Shown here piece after piece: positions 14,597 through 22,309 of a stretch of DNA of 22,866 nucleotides. The translations under genes were made by a program, and so were the position numbers. Positions within the stretch are counted from its first letter, which is position 1; every line of letters begins with the position of its first letter. A model generated the notes under the pieces. The model made no database searches. It saw only the letters and a list, made by a program, of their open reading frames with translations, and was not told the origin of the DNA. The stretch is from Oscillospiraceae bacterium (GTDB lineage: Bacteria; Bacillota; Clostridia; Oscillospirales; Oscillospiraceae): the NCBI GenBank assembly GCA_904501855.1, contig CAJGCI010000016.1, positions 1 through 22,866 on the forward strand, in the 5' to 3' direction.

Positions 14597-15235
14597 GTGT
14601 TCGGACATCTTGTTGCCACGATTATCGGGTTGCTGGTCGTCGTTCTATCCGGCGCTTTTGTGACCATCATCAATCCCATAGTGGGGATCCCTTTCATTCT
14701 CTGCGGGATCTTCCTGCTTCTGTTTCCGAACTTTCTCAGCAACAAGCTGTTTGACCGCAGCAAAGACCCTTCTGCTGCTGCCGACAATTCGGAATCGCCT
14801 GAGATCCCCCGCATCGAAAACTACAAGCTCTCCGGAGTGGAATACCACACGGAAGAGATCCGGTCGCTTGGCACCGAAAATCCGGACTATCTGCTGGATC
14901 GCGAGGCGATCATCGCCAAGCAGATCGGAGGAGAGAACCTCTATCCCTACACATTTGAACCACTGCCAGCCCAGCTGAATATCCAGGGCGAGGAAGTTGC
15001 CGTAGTCGTTCAGGGCAAGACCGTAGGAACCATCGGTCGCAACAACCGGGAACGGGTCCGGCGCCTTCTCTCCAGTGACCGCATGGAATCCGCTGTTGTG
15101 AAGATCACCGGCGGTCCCCGCCGTATACTCAGCGCTCAGGACGGGCAGTTGCATGATTATCAGGAAGACTATGCAGTCCGTCTTGAGATCACGATCCGTT
15201 CTGGCAAAGAAAACGGAGGCGCAAGCAATGACTGA
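14597..15235 (+). CDS. Uncharacterised two-TM membrane protein with cytoplasmic C-terminal domain, coupled to larE
   Basis: A 212-residue protein of unknown function. Two hydrophobic helices (about 5-25 and 28-48) are followed by a basic NKLFDR segment, so both ends are probably cytoplasmic. After a polar linker (52-75), residues 110-205 form a compact alpha/beta domain with the pattern GEEVAVVVQGKTVGTIGRNN then ERVRRLL. This recalls HIRAN-like or small OB-like domains, but I would not name it on that. Start: GTG at 14597, with AAGGAGGG 6 nt upstream. Its last 8 nt overlap the first 8 of larE in another frame (15228-15235), so the two should be translated together. A role in membrane-linked nickel or sulfur handling would be speculation from context. 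Confidence 0.75.
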   Translation: MFGHLVATIIGLLVVVLSGAFVTIINPIVGIPFILCGIFLLLFPNFLSNKLFDRSKDPSAAADNSESPEIPRIENYKLSGVEYHTEEIRSLGTENPDYLLDREAIIAKQIGGENLYPYTFEPLPAQLNIQGEEVAVVVQGKTVGTIGRNNRERVRRLLSSDRMESAVVKITGGPRRILSAQDGQLHDYQEDYAVRLEITIRSGKENGGASND

Positions 15236-16034
15236 TCAGAATCTGGAAACCAAATACCAGGCGCTGCTGTCCTATCTGCGTCAGTTCGACTGTATCGCAG
15301 TTGCCTTTTCCGGCGGAGTGGATTCTTCTTTTCTCCTGTATGCCGCCAAGGAAGCGCTGGGCGATAGTGTTCTTGCCGTGACAGCGGTATCCCCCATTTT
15401 CCCCAGTTCCGATGAAAAGGAGACGCGCCTGTTTTGCAGTAAATACGGGATCAAGCAGGAGTTCTACCCCAGCGGAGACCTGTCAAAACCTCATTTTCAG
15501 ACGAATCCTAGGGATCGCTGCTACCACTGCAAAAAGGATCTCTTCACTGGCATCCAGTCTCTGGCTGCAGAACACGGAATCCTGACGGTGGCGGAAGGCT
15601 CCAATATGGATGACCGCAGCGATTACCGTCCCGGCAAAATCGCGATCGAAGAACTTGGGATCCTCAGTCCGCTGCAGAAAACCGGTTTTTACAAATCCGA
15701 GATCCGGGAGCTGTCCAATCAGTTCGGCCTGCCCACCTGGGACAAGCCGTCCTTCGCCTGTCTGGCGTCCCGCTTTGTATACGGGGAAGCCATCACGGAA
15801 AACAAACTTCACATGGTGGAACAGGCGGAAATGGGTCTTCATAATCTTGGATTCCGCCAGTGCCGGGTCCGGATCCACGGGATGATGGCACGCATTGAAC
15901 TGCTGCCGGAAGATATGGACCGCTTTTTCGAAAAGCGCACACGGGAATCCGTCAATCACATGCTGAAAGACCTCGGTTTCAAACATGTTTCCGTAGATCT
16001 GCAGGGATACCGTACCGGAAGTATGAACGAATGA
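15228..16034 (+). CDS. larE: LarE, ATP-dependent sacrificial sulfur transferase of nickel-pincer cofactor synthesis
   Basis: LarE adds sulfur to the adenylylated pyridinium precursor made by LarB; LarC then inserts Ni to give the nickel-pincer nucleotide of lactate racemase and related enzymes. The 268-residue product has the PP-loop ATP site SGGVDSS (28-34), the RDRCYHCKKDLF motif with Cys98 and Cys101, the DDRSDYRPG substrate loop, and Cys178 in PSFACLASR. Three cysteines in these places fit the LarE type that holds a [4Fe-4S] cluster rather than the single-Cys sacrificial type; this subtype call is from family knowledge. GGAGG (15215-15219) lies 8 nt before the ATG, inside the upstream gene. 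LarB, LarC and LarA are not in the window. Confidence 0.92.
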   Translation: MTDQNLETKYQALLSYLRQFDCIAVAFSGGVDSSFLLYAAKEALGDSVLAVTAVSPIFPSSDEKETRLFCSKYGIKQEFYPSGDLSKPHFQTNPRDRCYHCKKDLFTGIQSLAAEHGILTVAEGSNMDDRSDYRPGKIAIEELGILSPLQKTGFYKSEIRELSNQFGLPTWDKPSFACLASRFVYGEAITENKLHMVEQAEMGLHNLGFRQCRVRIHGMMARIELLPEDMDRFFEKRTRESVNHMLKDLGFKHVSVDLQGYRTGSMNE

Positions 16035-16081
16035 AAAAAAGTCTCAAGCAAACCCAAGTGGGCTTGTTTGAGACTTTTGGT
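16034..16081. terminator. Bidirectional terminator between larE and the substrate-binding protein gene
   Basis: A 17-bp stem with one mismatch and one G-U pair joins 16039-16055 to 16060-16076, loop AAGT. A7 on the left provides the U-tract for the minus gene; TTTT-GG-TTTT on the right serves larE less cleanly. Confidence 0.88.
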
Positions 16082-16082
16082 T

Positions 16083-17183
16083 TTAATAGGATTCCGGTTC
16101 TTCCGTCTGCCGCACCGCCGCAACGGCGGTCTTCGTACTGGAAACTTCTCCGCAGATGGAGCGGAATTCTTTTCGGATGGAGTCCACATTGACACCGATG
16201 GATTCCGCCGTCTCGCTATTGACGGTAGCAACTCCCAGTGTCAGGATCTGCACCGGCAGTTCATTGACTGCGGTTCCTTCAATGAGGATCTCCGCTGCCA
16301 GATCCGCGGCAGCAATACCCAGCTCCTTGCCATTGGCGCCATATCCCAGAAATGCGCCCTGAACGGCAAATTCCTCGGTTCCTCCATAGTGAGGAATACC
16401 GGCATCGATGAACAGCTGATAGATGGACTGCTCGCTGTTCAGCACCGCCGGATCCGCCGGCGTTATCACGGCATCCACACCGTCTTCCACCAGCGCATAG
16501 GCCGCGCTGAAGATCTCATCATCATTGGATCCCATGGCTTCCTCAAACCCGATACCCTTGCTGTCCAGATACCGTTTTGCTTCCGCCATGGACTGGCGGG
16601 AGCTTTCATTTTCGCTGTTGTAGAGCAGACCCACTCTCTCGATATCCGAATCCGCTGAGAGCATCATCTGCAGGAGCGTGCGGATCTCGATGATATCTGT
16701 CGCTCCGGTGATATTGCTCTCAGGCCGTTCCATCGATTTGATCAGGCCTTCCTCAAGGGGATCCGTGGTCACTGCAAACACGACAGGGATTCCCGTTCCC
16801 TTGGTGCACGCCTTCATGCGCTTCGCCGCCAGCGGTCCAATTGCGATGATGCCGTCCACTTCCGCATCAAGGAAGTCCTGGCCGATCTCATCGATCAGCG
16901 GGCGCTTTCCGTCGGCAACTTCCGTGTATTTTTTGTAGTCAAACCGGATCCCGGCCTGCTTTCCTTTCACGTACAGTTCCCGCTGGACGCTCTTTGTCAC
17001 TTTGTTCCAGAACGCATCCTCGGATTCCTGCACGATCCCGATCCGATACAGGTCATGCTGTTCTGTGCTCTCATCCTCAGATTCTATGCTGATCTCCTGA
17101 CTTCCGGCACCGCATCCGCACAGAGACAGCACCAGAAAAAGAACGCACAGAAGTGCTCCTGTTTTTCTTTTATTATCTCTCAT
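16083..17183 (-). CDS. TrpX-like ABC transporter substrate-binding lipoprotein
   Basis: A 366-residue lipoprotein of the ABC substrate-binding family typified by TrpX/YtrF-like proteins (PF04392 type). Some members bind tryptophan or tyrosine, but the ligand here is unknown. A basic N terminus and a hydrophobic core end in lipobox LCGC with Cys24. An acidic linker follows to about residue 45, then two periplasmic-binding lobes with typical strands: YRIGIVQ, VDGIIAIGPLAAK, GIPVVFAVTTDP, SNITGATDI, VGLLYNSEN, VDAVITPADPAVLNS, IPHYGGTEEF. Start: ATG at 17183, because it gives the signal peptide directly; AGGGACAGG precedes it. The first 11 nt overlap the end of the thioesterase gene. No permease or ATPase genes are adjacent, which is unusual for this family. 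Confidence 0.87.
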   Translation of the reverse strand: MRDNKRKTGALLCVLFLVLSLCGCGAGSQEISIESEDESTEQHDLYRIGIVQESEDAFWNKVTKSVQRELYVKGKQAGIRFDYKKYTEVADGKRPLIDEIGQDFLDAEVDGIIAIGPLAAKRMKACTKGTGIPVVFAVTTDPLEEGLIKSMERPESNITGATDIIEIRTLLQMMLSADSDIERVGLLYNSENESSRQSMAEAKRYLDSKGIGFEEAMGSNDDEIFSAAYALVEDGVDAVITPADPAVLNSEQSIYQLFIDAGIPHYGGTEEFAVQGAFLGYGANGKELGIAAADLAAEILIEGTAVNELPVQILTLGVATVNSETAESIGVNVDSIRKEFRSICGEVSSTKTAVAAVRQTEEPESY

Positions 17184-17586
17184 CCTGTCCCTGCTTTCCT
17201 GCAGCACAGAAGAACTCAAAAGATCCTTCCGCCAAGAGTTTATCGTCTCCATATACGGATACTTCCACTACGGAAATCGCATGCCCGTCTTTCAGCAACT
17301 TTGCTTTCGCCCGGATCAGATCCCCTCTGGCCGGTTCAAGATAGTGCATGGTAGACGATGTAGTCACACAGTATTCGTCATGCGTGGTCCTGACAGCCAG
17401 ACCGGAAGCGGCGTCACAGATGGTGGCGACAAATCCACCGTGGGCGATCCCCCACAGGTTCCTGTCCTCTTCTTCGATCCGGGCACTCATCACGCAGGAT
17501 CCGACTCCCACACTGTCCACCTGGATCCCGCATTTTTCATGAAACGGACTTTTGTCCAGCCACGCTCTTGCTTCTTCTATGGTCAC
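17173..17586 (-). CDS. PaaI/hotdog-fold thioesterase
   Basis: A 137-residue hotdog protein, probably an acyl-CoA thioesterase. The signature NLWGIAHGGFVATICDAASG places Asn43, the HGG turn (49-51) and Asp58 of the PaaI-type active site. Five beta strands follow, with a VEVSVYGDDKLLAEGSFEFF end strand. Start: GTG at 17586, with AGGAG 8 nt upstream. An in-frame ATG at 17628 has no adequate ribosome binding site and would add an unusual leader. It is the first gene of a two-gene unit with the overlapping lipoprotein gene. The acyl substrate cannot be read from sequence. Confidence 0.87.
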   Translation of the reverse strand: MTIEEARAWLDKSPFHEKCGIQVDSVGVGSCVMSARIEEEDRNLWGIAHGGFVATICDAASGLAVRTTHDEYCVTTSSTMHYLEPARGDLIRAKAKLLKDGHAISVVEVSVYGDDKLLAEGSFEFFCAAGKQGQDER

Positions 17587-17636
17587 GTAATGTTCTCCTA
17601 AAAATGATTTGAGTGTTTCATGGAACACATCTTTAA

Positions 17637-17665
17637 AGTATACCTTACTTTTGCAGTGTGCTCAA
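17637..17665 (-). promoter_or_regulatory. Promoter of the thioesterase/substrate-binding protein unit
   Basis: TTGAGC (17665-17660), 17 bp, TATACT (17642-17637) on the minus strand, giving a leader of about 45 nt to the GTG at 17586. Confidence 0.6.
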
Positions 17666-17716
17666 GGCAGTTGCTATCAAATCCTCTTCTGCACGGCATC
17701 TGGACTCCGCTTCCAC

Positions 17717-17745
17717 TTGAAATGGGTAATCGAATGAAATATGAT
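17717..17745 (+). promoter_or_regulatory. Promoter of the GH3-msrA unit
   Basis: TTGAAA (17717-17722), 17 bp, TATGAT (17740-17745), each matching consensus at five of six. Transcription would start near 17752, about 25 nt before the ATG. No sugar-responsive operator such as a cre site was noticed. Confidence 0.6.
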
Positions 17746-17776
17746 AGTTCTATAAAAAAGAAACGCGGGTGAGACC

Positions 17777-20206
17777 ATGGCAGACAACAGAAAAAACTCC
17801 GATTTCAGACGGCAGGGAAAGAAACTCAGCAGTTCCCTGAGCATGGATCAGAAACTGCAGCTCCTCAGCGGGGCGAATTTCTGGCAGACGCATGCCCTGC
17901 CCCGGCAGAACATGAGTGCGATTCGCGTGTCCGACGGACCCCACGGGCTCCGGAAAGAATCCGGGCAGGCCACCGGTCTGGCCATGGCTCCTTCCGAGCC
18001 GGCGGTATGCTATCCCACCGCTTCGGCACTGGCGTGCTCTTTTGACCGGGAGCTGATGTATAAAATAGGAAAAGCACTGGCGGAAGAGGCTCAGGAAAAA
18101 GATGTCCAGGTCCTGCTGGGTCCCGGCGTCAATCACAAGCGGAGCCCGCTGTGCGGCAGAAACTTTGAATACTTCTCCGAAGACCCGGTGGTATCCAGTG
18201 AAATGGCCATTCCTCTGGTAAAAGGACTTCAGGATCATGGGGTCGGTGCATGCATCAAGCACTTTGCCGCCAATTCTCAGGAATACGGACGCATGGTATC
18301 GGACAGCATCGTAGACCGGCGCGCACTGATGGAACTGTATCTGCTTCAGTTCAAGCGCATCATCCGCCGCTCCCAGCCATGGGCTGTCATGACATCCTAC
18401 AACAAACTCAACGGGACCTACTGTGCGGAAAACGGCTGGCTGATGAACGAGACCGCCCGGGACCGCTGGGGTTTTCAGGGAGCCTTCTTTTCGGACTGGG
18501 GCGGAGTCAGTGATTCCGTGGCGTCGGTCCGAAACGGGCTGAATCTGGAGATGCCCGGCGGAGACAACGGCACGCTGGAACAGCTTCAGGCAGGTATCCT
18601 TGACGGGACTCTGACACCAAAGGAAGCATTCCGTGCTTCCAGCCGTACCGCGGAACTCATCGCCAAAGGAAACTATTACCGGGATCCTTCCGTTCACCCC
18701 GATCTTCACGAACACCTCCGTCTTTCACAACAGGCGGCGGAACAGAGTGCGGTGCTGTTAAAGAATGATAAAAACCTTCTTCCCATAAAGAAAGACGATT
18801 CCGTTGCTCTCATCGGCATGCTGGCGAAACGTCCGCGCTATCAGGGCGGCGGCAGCAGCAAGGTCAATTCTCTGGCGGTAGACTGTCTCTACGATGTGAT
18901 CAACACCTCCGCCCTGGTATTTGAATATGCCGACGGATACTCACTGGATGACGATCTGAAGAAGGCAGACTCCGGTCTGGTGAAACACGCCTGCAAGATT
19001 GCCAGGAAAAAGGATAAGGTCATCATCATGGCCGGTCTCCCCGACTCCTATGAATCGGAAGGCTTCGACCGGTCGGATCTCTCTCTTCCCAAGGCAATGA
19101 ATACCCTCATCAGCAAGGTGGCCGCGGCAAACCCCAACGTGATCGTGGTCCTTCAGGCAGGTTCCCCGGTCACCATGCCGTGGATCAACAATGTAAAATC
19201 CGTACTGATGATGTATCTGTCCGGCTGTCAGGGAGGAAAAGCAGCGTTCCGTCTTCTCACCGGTCAGGTCAATCCCTCCGGACATCTGGCAGAGTCTTTT
19301 CCGCTTCGAGCGAAAGATACTCCCTGCTATGCTTACTATGCCAACGATCTGCTGCAGGCACAGTACCGTGAGAGCATTTATTCCGGTTACCGGTATTATG
19401 ATACGGTTCAGTCGGAAGTACTGTTCCCCTTCGGCCACGGACTGTCCTACACTTCATTTGAATATTCCGGTCTCCGAATCGAGACCGTTCCCTCTGTCGT
19501 TCCCGGAAACAGCAATGACGTCATCATCACCTGCGATGTGAAGAACACCGGAAAGGTGTCGGGGCAGGAAGTCGTGCAGCTGTATCTCGGTCATACGGCC
19601 TCCCGCATCCCCCGCGCCAAAAAGGAACTGAAGCAGTTCCAGAAGATCCGGCTGGAACCGGGTGCCCATGCGGAAGTGCGGTTTGAACTTACGGATTCCG
19701 ATCTCCAGTATTATGACACTGCACTGGATGACTGGAGTGTAGAGGCCGGAACCTACCGTGTGTCCATCGGCTCTTCCAGCCGGGACATCCGGCTTACCGG
19801 GGTGTTTAACGCCAGCGGCAATACACTTCCTCATTCCGATATGCCGGAATGGTATTTCAAAGTAGAAAACGGTGTGTTTACGGTGGAAGATTCCTCTTTC
19901 GCAAAACTTCTCGGACACGACATCCCCGCAGTACGGAAACCGAGACCCTTTACGAAGGATACTTCCATTCAGGAATTGAAGGCCTCCCTCTTCGGAAAGG
20001 TCATCAACCAGCTGATTCAGCTGAAACTCAGAGGAAATCCGGATCCCATGTTCGAGAAATCCCTTCTGGGGTCTCCCCTGCGCATCGTCAATATGGGACC
20101 GGTGAAAAAGCAGCATCTGGAAGCCTTTATCGCACTGATGAATCACCGTCCTGCGGAAGCCGTCCGGATACTGACGGACATGACGAAGCATCATGATCTG
20201 TATTGA
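17777..20206 (+). CDS. Glycoside hydrolase family 3, beta-glucosidase-like, cytoplasmic
   Basis: An 809-residue GH3 enzyme, likely splitting short beta-glucosides or related oligosaccharides inside the cell, as no signal peptide is present. The N-terminal (beta/alpha)8 domain (about 20-270) has SDGPHGLR (52-59), KHFAANSQE (161-169) and the nucleophile Asp240 in FSDWGG. The second alpha/beta domain (about 325-560) carries Glu428 in SEGFDRSD, the expected acid/base. A fibronectin-III-like domain covers about 575-675 (VVQLYLGHT, ELKQFQKIRLEPG). Residues about 676-809 form an additional, mainly helical tail that I cannot assign. GGGTGAG precedes the ATG. msrA follows after 18 nt, with no terminator. 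The exact sugar cannot be predicted, and no sugar transporter gene adjoins. Confidence 0.93.
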   Translation: MADNRKNSDFRRQGKKLSSSLSMDQKLQLLSGANFWQTHALPRQNMSAIRVSDGPHGLRKESGQATGLAMAPSEPAVCYPTASALACSFDRELMYKIGKALAEEAQEKDVQVLLGPGVNHKRSPLCGRNFEYFSEDPVVSSEMAIPLVKGLQDHGVGACIKHFAANSQEYGRMVSDSIVDRRALMELYLLQFKRIIRRSQPWAVMTSYNKLNGTYCAENGWLMNETARDRWGFQGAFFSDWGGVSDSVASVRNGLNLEMPGGDNGTLEQLQAGILDGTLTPKEAFRASSRTAELIAKGNYYRDPSVHPDLHEHLRLSQQAAEQSAVLLKNDKNLLPIKKDDSVALIGMLAKRPRYQGGGSSKVNSLAVDCLYDVINTSALVFEYADGYSLDDDLKKADSGLVKHACKIARKKDKVIIMAGLPDSYESEGFDRSDLSLPKAMNTLISKVAAANPNVIVVLQAGSPVTMPWINNVKSVLMMYLSGCQGGKAAFRLLTGQVNPSGHLAESFPLRAKDTPCYAYYANDLLQAQYRESIYSGYRYYDTVQSEVLFPFGHGLSYTSFEYSGLRIETVPSVVPGNSNDVIITCDVKNTGKVSGQEVVQLYLGHTASRIPRAKKELKQFQKIRLEPGAHAEVRFELTDSDLQYYDTALDDWSVEAGTYRVSIGSSSRDIRLTGVFNASGNTLPHSDMPEWYFKVENGVFTVEDSSFAKLLGHDIPAVRKPRPFTKDTSIQELKASLFGKVINQLIQLKLRGNPDPMFEKSLLGSPLRIVNMGPVKKQHLEAFIALMNHRPAEAVRILTDMTKHHDLY

Positions 20207-20224
20207 GAAAGGAGAGGGTCGGGT

Positions 20225-20716
20225 TTGAAAGAGATTTACCTGGCCGGCGGCTGTTTCTGGGGCACCCAGAAATTCATCGACCAGTTCGATGGTGTTCTGG
20301 AAACCGCGGTTGGATACGCAAACGGAAAAACCGAGAACCCCAGCTATGAGGATGTCTGCCATCGGGATACCGGCCACGCGGAAACCGTGCGGATCCGGTA
20401 TGACGAGAACATACTGCCGACTCAGACGCTCCTGCGCTATTACTTTATGACCATCGATCCTCTCTCCGTCAACCGGCAGGGAGGGGATTTCGGGACTCAG
20501 TACCGCACGGGGATCTACTACACGGACCGATCCCTCATTGCGGACATCTCCAGGGTCATCGGCGAGGAGACGGACAAGGCAGGCCGTTCTCTGGCAGTGG
20601 AAGTGAGACCTCTGGAGAATTTCTGGGAAGCAGAAGAATATCATCAGAAATATCTGGACAAGAATCCCCTGGGATACTGCCACATTCCCCGAAATCTGCT
20701 GCATCTGAACAAATAG
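20225..20716 (+). CDS. msrA: Peptide-methionine (S)-S-oxide reductase MsrA
   Basis: Repairs methionine-S-sulfoxide in proteins using thioredoxin-type reductants; cytoplasmic. The 163-residue product starts MKEIYLAGGCFWG, with the catalytic Cys10 in GGCFWG. Other family landmarks are the VGYANG segment, the GHAETVRI region, the DPLSVNRQGGDFGTQYRTGIYY motif and the C-terminal YHQKYLDKNPLGYCHI, whose Cys may act as a resolving cysteine. Start: TTG at 20225, behind GGAGAGGG. Length is normal for a stand-alone MsrA without a fused MsrB. It lies 18 nt after the GH3 gene and is probably co-transcribed. A strong terminator follows. Confidence 0.95.
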   Translation: MKEIYLAGGCFWGTQKFIDQFDGVLETAVGYANGKTENPSYEDVCHRDTGHAETVRIRYDENILPTQTLLRYYFMTIDPLSVNRQGGDFGTQYRTGIYYTDRSLIADISRVIGEETDKAGRSLAVEVRPLENFWEAEEYHQKYLDKNPLGYCHIPRNLLHLNK

Positions 20717-20727
20717 TATAATTACAG

Positions 20728-20765
20728 AAAAAACCTGTATGGCCAAGGAGCCATACAGGTTTTTT
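20728..20765. terminator. Bidirectional terminator between msrA and the MFS gene
   Basis: AAAAAACCTGTATGGC (20728-20743) and GCCATACAGGTTTTTT (20750-20765) form a perfect 16-bp stem with a 6-nt loop, giving U-tracts in both directions. Confidence 0.93.
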
Positions 20766-20779
20766 GTTGTTAGCTGTTG

Positions 20780-22057
20780 TCACTTCGCTTTTTTCCGGAA
20801 CAGGATCCAGAGCAGCACCAGCGCTGCAGGTACCAGTGCCGCCAGGAAAATGTTGGCATTGGGAATAAAGGATGTGGTTCCATCGTTATTTAGGATCACT
20901 TCCGCATTCTGCAGAACCGTCTTTCCGATGAAAGGACCTACGACACCGGGGATCAGGACCTGAGAGAAAATGCGAATGCCTTGCAGCATTCCCGCTTTCC
21001 CCTCCGGGGTATAGTCACGGATCCTCGCACCAAATACCGCCATTCCGGACAGATAACCGCACATCATAAGAAGCGATCCGATGAATACCAATGCGGTATT
21101 CCGGAACAGGAACAGGACGACAAAACCCAGCACCAGCCACAGCAGGGCGATCTTCACCGCGAAGGAAAAACCTCTGGAATCATAGACCCGCCCCCATACG
21201 GCCGTTACGCCTGCCGCCAGAATAATCGCCGGTGCCATTATCAGGACATAGTTTTCCATGCCAAGAGCCACTTCATAGTAGAGGATCAGATACGGCATGA
21301 AGATCTGAATGGAAATGTTAAACAGGATAAACAGAAGAAAACTCCGGTACAGCTCCCTGTTCTCCCGTACCGTCGTCTTCCGGAAACCATAGGACACGTT
21401 CTCCCAGTACCCGGTCTCCGTCGGCCTCGTGGCGTGATCATCCACAAGGAAGAATCCCGCAATTCCCACCAGGAACACAACACCGCCGATGATGGTAAAT
21501 ATAATGCTCCAGCTTCTGGACTGATCCAGATCAAAGGCCATAAAGCTGCCGAACACCACCAGGATTGCCACCAGAGGCATCATGGAGTTGATTCCCTCTG
21601 CCGCACCGCGGTTTGTGGAGTCCGTATTATCCGTCAGCCATGCGTTGTAAGCGGCATCATTGGCAGACGATCCGAAGAAGGTCATCACGCAGTCCAGAAT
21701 GATTGTCAGTGTTACGCCCACTGCTGCGGCGGAGGCCGTTGCCGGAATCACGGCACTGATCAGATCCATGCGCAGCAGAGCGAACCCTCCGACGGAGAGG
21801 CCCCATAAGATATATCCGAGACTCATGAAGATCCGTCTTCTTCCTACGCGGTCGGACCATGCGCCGACAAATACCGTAGTCACGGTCGCGGCTACTGCGC
21901 TGGCAGCCACCATGGCGGAGATGTTTCCTGCACTGGCATGGAACATCTTGTATATAAAAACATTGAGATACATGTTCTCAACGACCCATGCCACCTGACC
22001 GATGAGACTAAACAGGATCAGGGCCGTCCAGAAGCGGGGAGTAAGCTTTGTTTTCAT
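20780..22057 (-). CDS. MFS transporter, substrate unknown
   Basis: A 425-residue polytopic membrane protein with about twelve hydrophobic segments. The loop between helices 2 and 3 has GAWSDRVGRRR, the MFS motif A (GxxxDRxGRR). Other acidic positions occur in FIYKMFHASAG and DNTDSTNRG. It ends in a basic FRKKAK tail. It resembles uncharacterised MFS carriers of Firmicutes; neither drug nor sugar specificity can be argued. Start: ATG at 22057, with GGAGGG (22069-22064) exactly 6 nt upstream. In-frame ATGs at 22063 and 22084 are poorly placed. Single gene with its own promoter, divergent from the response regulator and sharing a terminator with msrA. Confidence 0.88.
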   Translation of the reverse strand: MKTKLTPRFWTALILFSLIGQVAWVVENMYLNVFIYKMFHASAGNISAMVAASAVAATVTTVFVGAWSDRVGRRRIFMSLGYILWGLSVGGFALLRMDLISAVIPATASAAAVGVTLTIILDCVMTFFGSSANDAAYNAWLTDNTDSTNRGAAEGINSMMPLVAILVVFGSFMAFDLDQSRSWSIIFTIIGGVVFLVGIAGFFLVDDHATRPTETGYWENVSYGFRKTTVRENRELYRSFLLFILFNISIQIFMPYLILYYEVALGMENYVLIMAPAIILAAGVTAVWGRVYDSRGFSFAVKIALLWLVLGFVVLFLFRNTALVFIGSLLMMCGYLSGMAVFGARIRDYTPEGKAGMLQGIRIFSQVLIPGVVGPFIGKTVLQNAEVILNNDGTTSFIPNANIFLAALVPAALVLLWILFRKKAK

Positions 22058-22069
22058 CTGCATCCCTCC

Positions 22070-22082
22070 GGAACCGGGTTCC
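22070..22082. repeat. GGAACC-G-GGTTCC palindrome in the MFS leader
   Basis: A perfect 6-1-6 inverted repeat directly upstream of the GGAGGG ribosome binding site of the MFS gene, between promoter and start codon. It could be an operator or an RNA hairpin next to the ribosome binding site. Confidence 0.45.
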
Positions 22083-22113
22083 ACCGGTTTATTATTCTCA
22101 TAAATCTGTAATG

Positions 22114-22122
22114 ATTATAACA
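22114..22122 (-). promoter_or_regulatory. Extended -10 promoter of the MFS gene
   Basis: TGTTATAAT (22122-22114) on the minus strand is a full TATAAT with a TGn extension. No convincing -35 lies 17 bp upstream. The leader is about 50 nt. Confidence 0.55.
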
Positions 22123-22200
22123 TATATTACGACTTCATCCCATGTTCTTTCCTGTGATTGTTCTCACATGTTTTCTCTACGGTTCCGACATTTCCCAGTC

Positions 22201-22250
22201 TCTTAATAAATCTTAAAAAACAACAATTAAATAAAGTGTAATGGTAAAAT
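22201..22250 (+). promoter_or_regulatory. Response-regulator promoter region with 10-bp-spaced direct repeats
   Basis: TGGTAAAAT (22242-22250) is an extended -10 candidate. Two copies of TCTTAA (22201-22206 and 22211-22216) are spaced one helical turn apart, about 30 bp upstream of it. OmpR-family regulators bind such direct repeats, so autoregulation is possible. The rest of the 22123-22200 interval shows nothing I can name. Confidence 0.35.
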
Positions 22251-22309
22251 TAATTAGTTAAGTTGCTGTTTATGAACAATTGGCTGACAAGAGAGGAGAT
22301 GTCAAACAG

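Noticed and set aside
19454..20746. A 430-codon open frame on the - strand
   Set aside because: It lies antisense to the GH3 gene and msrA and crosses the gap and terminator between units. Both + strand genes have complete catalytic motifs.
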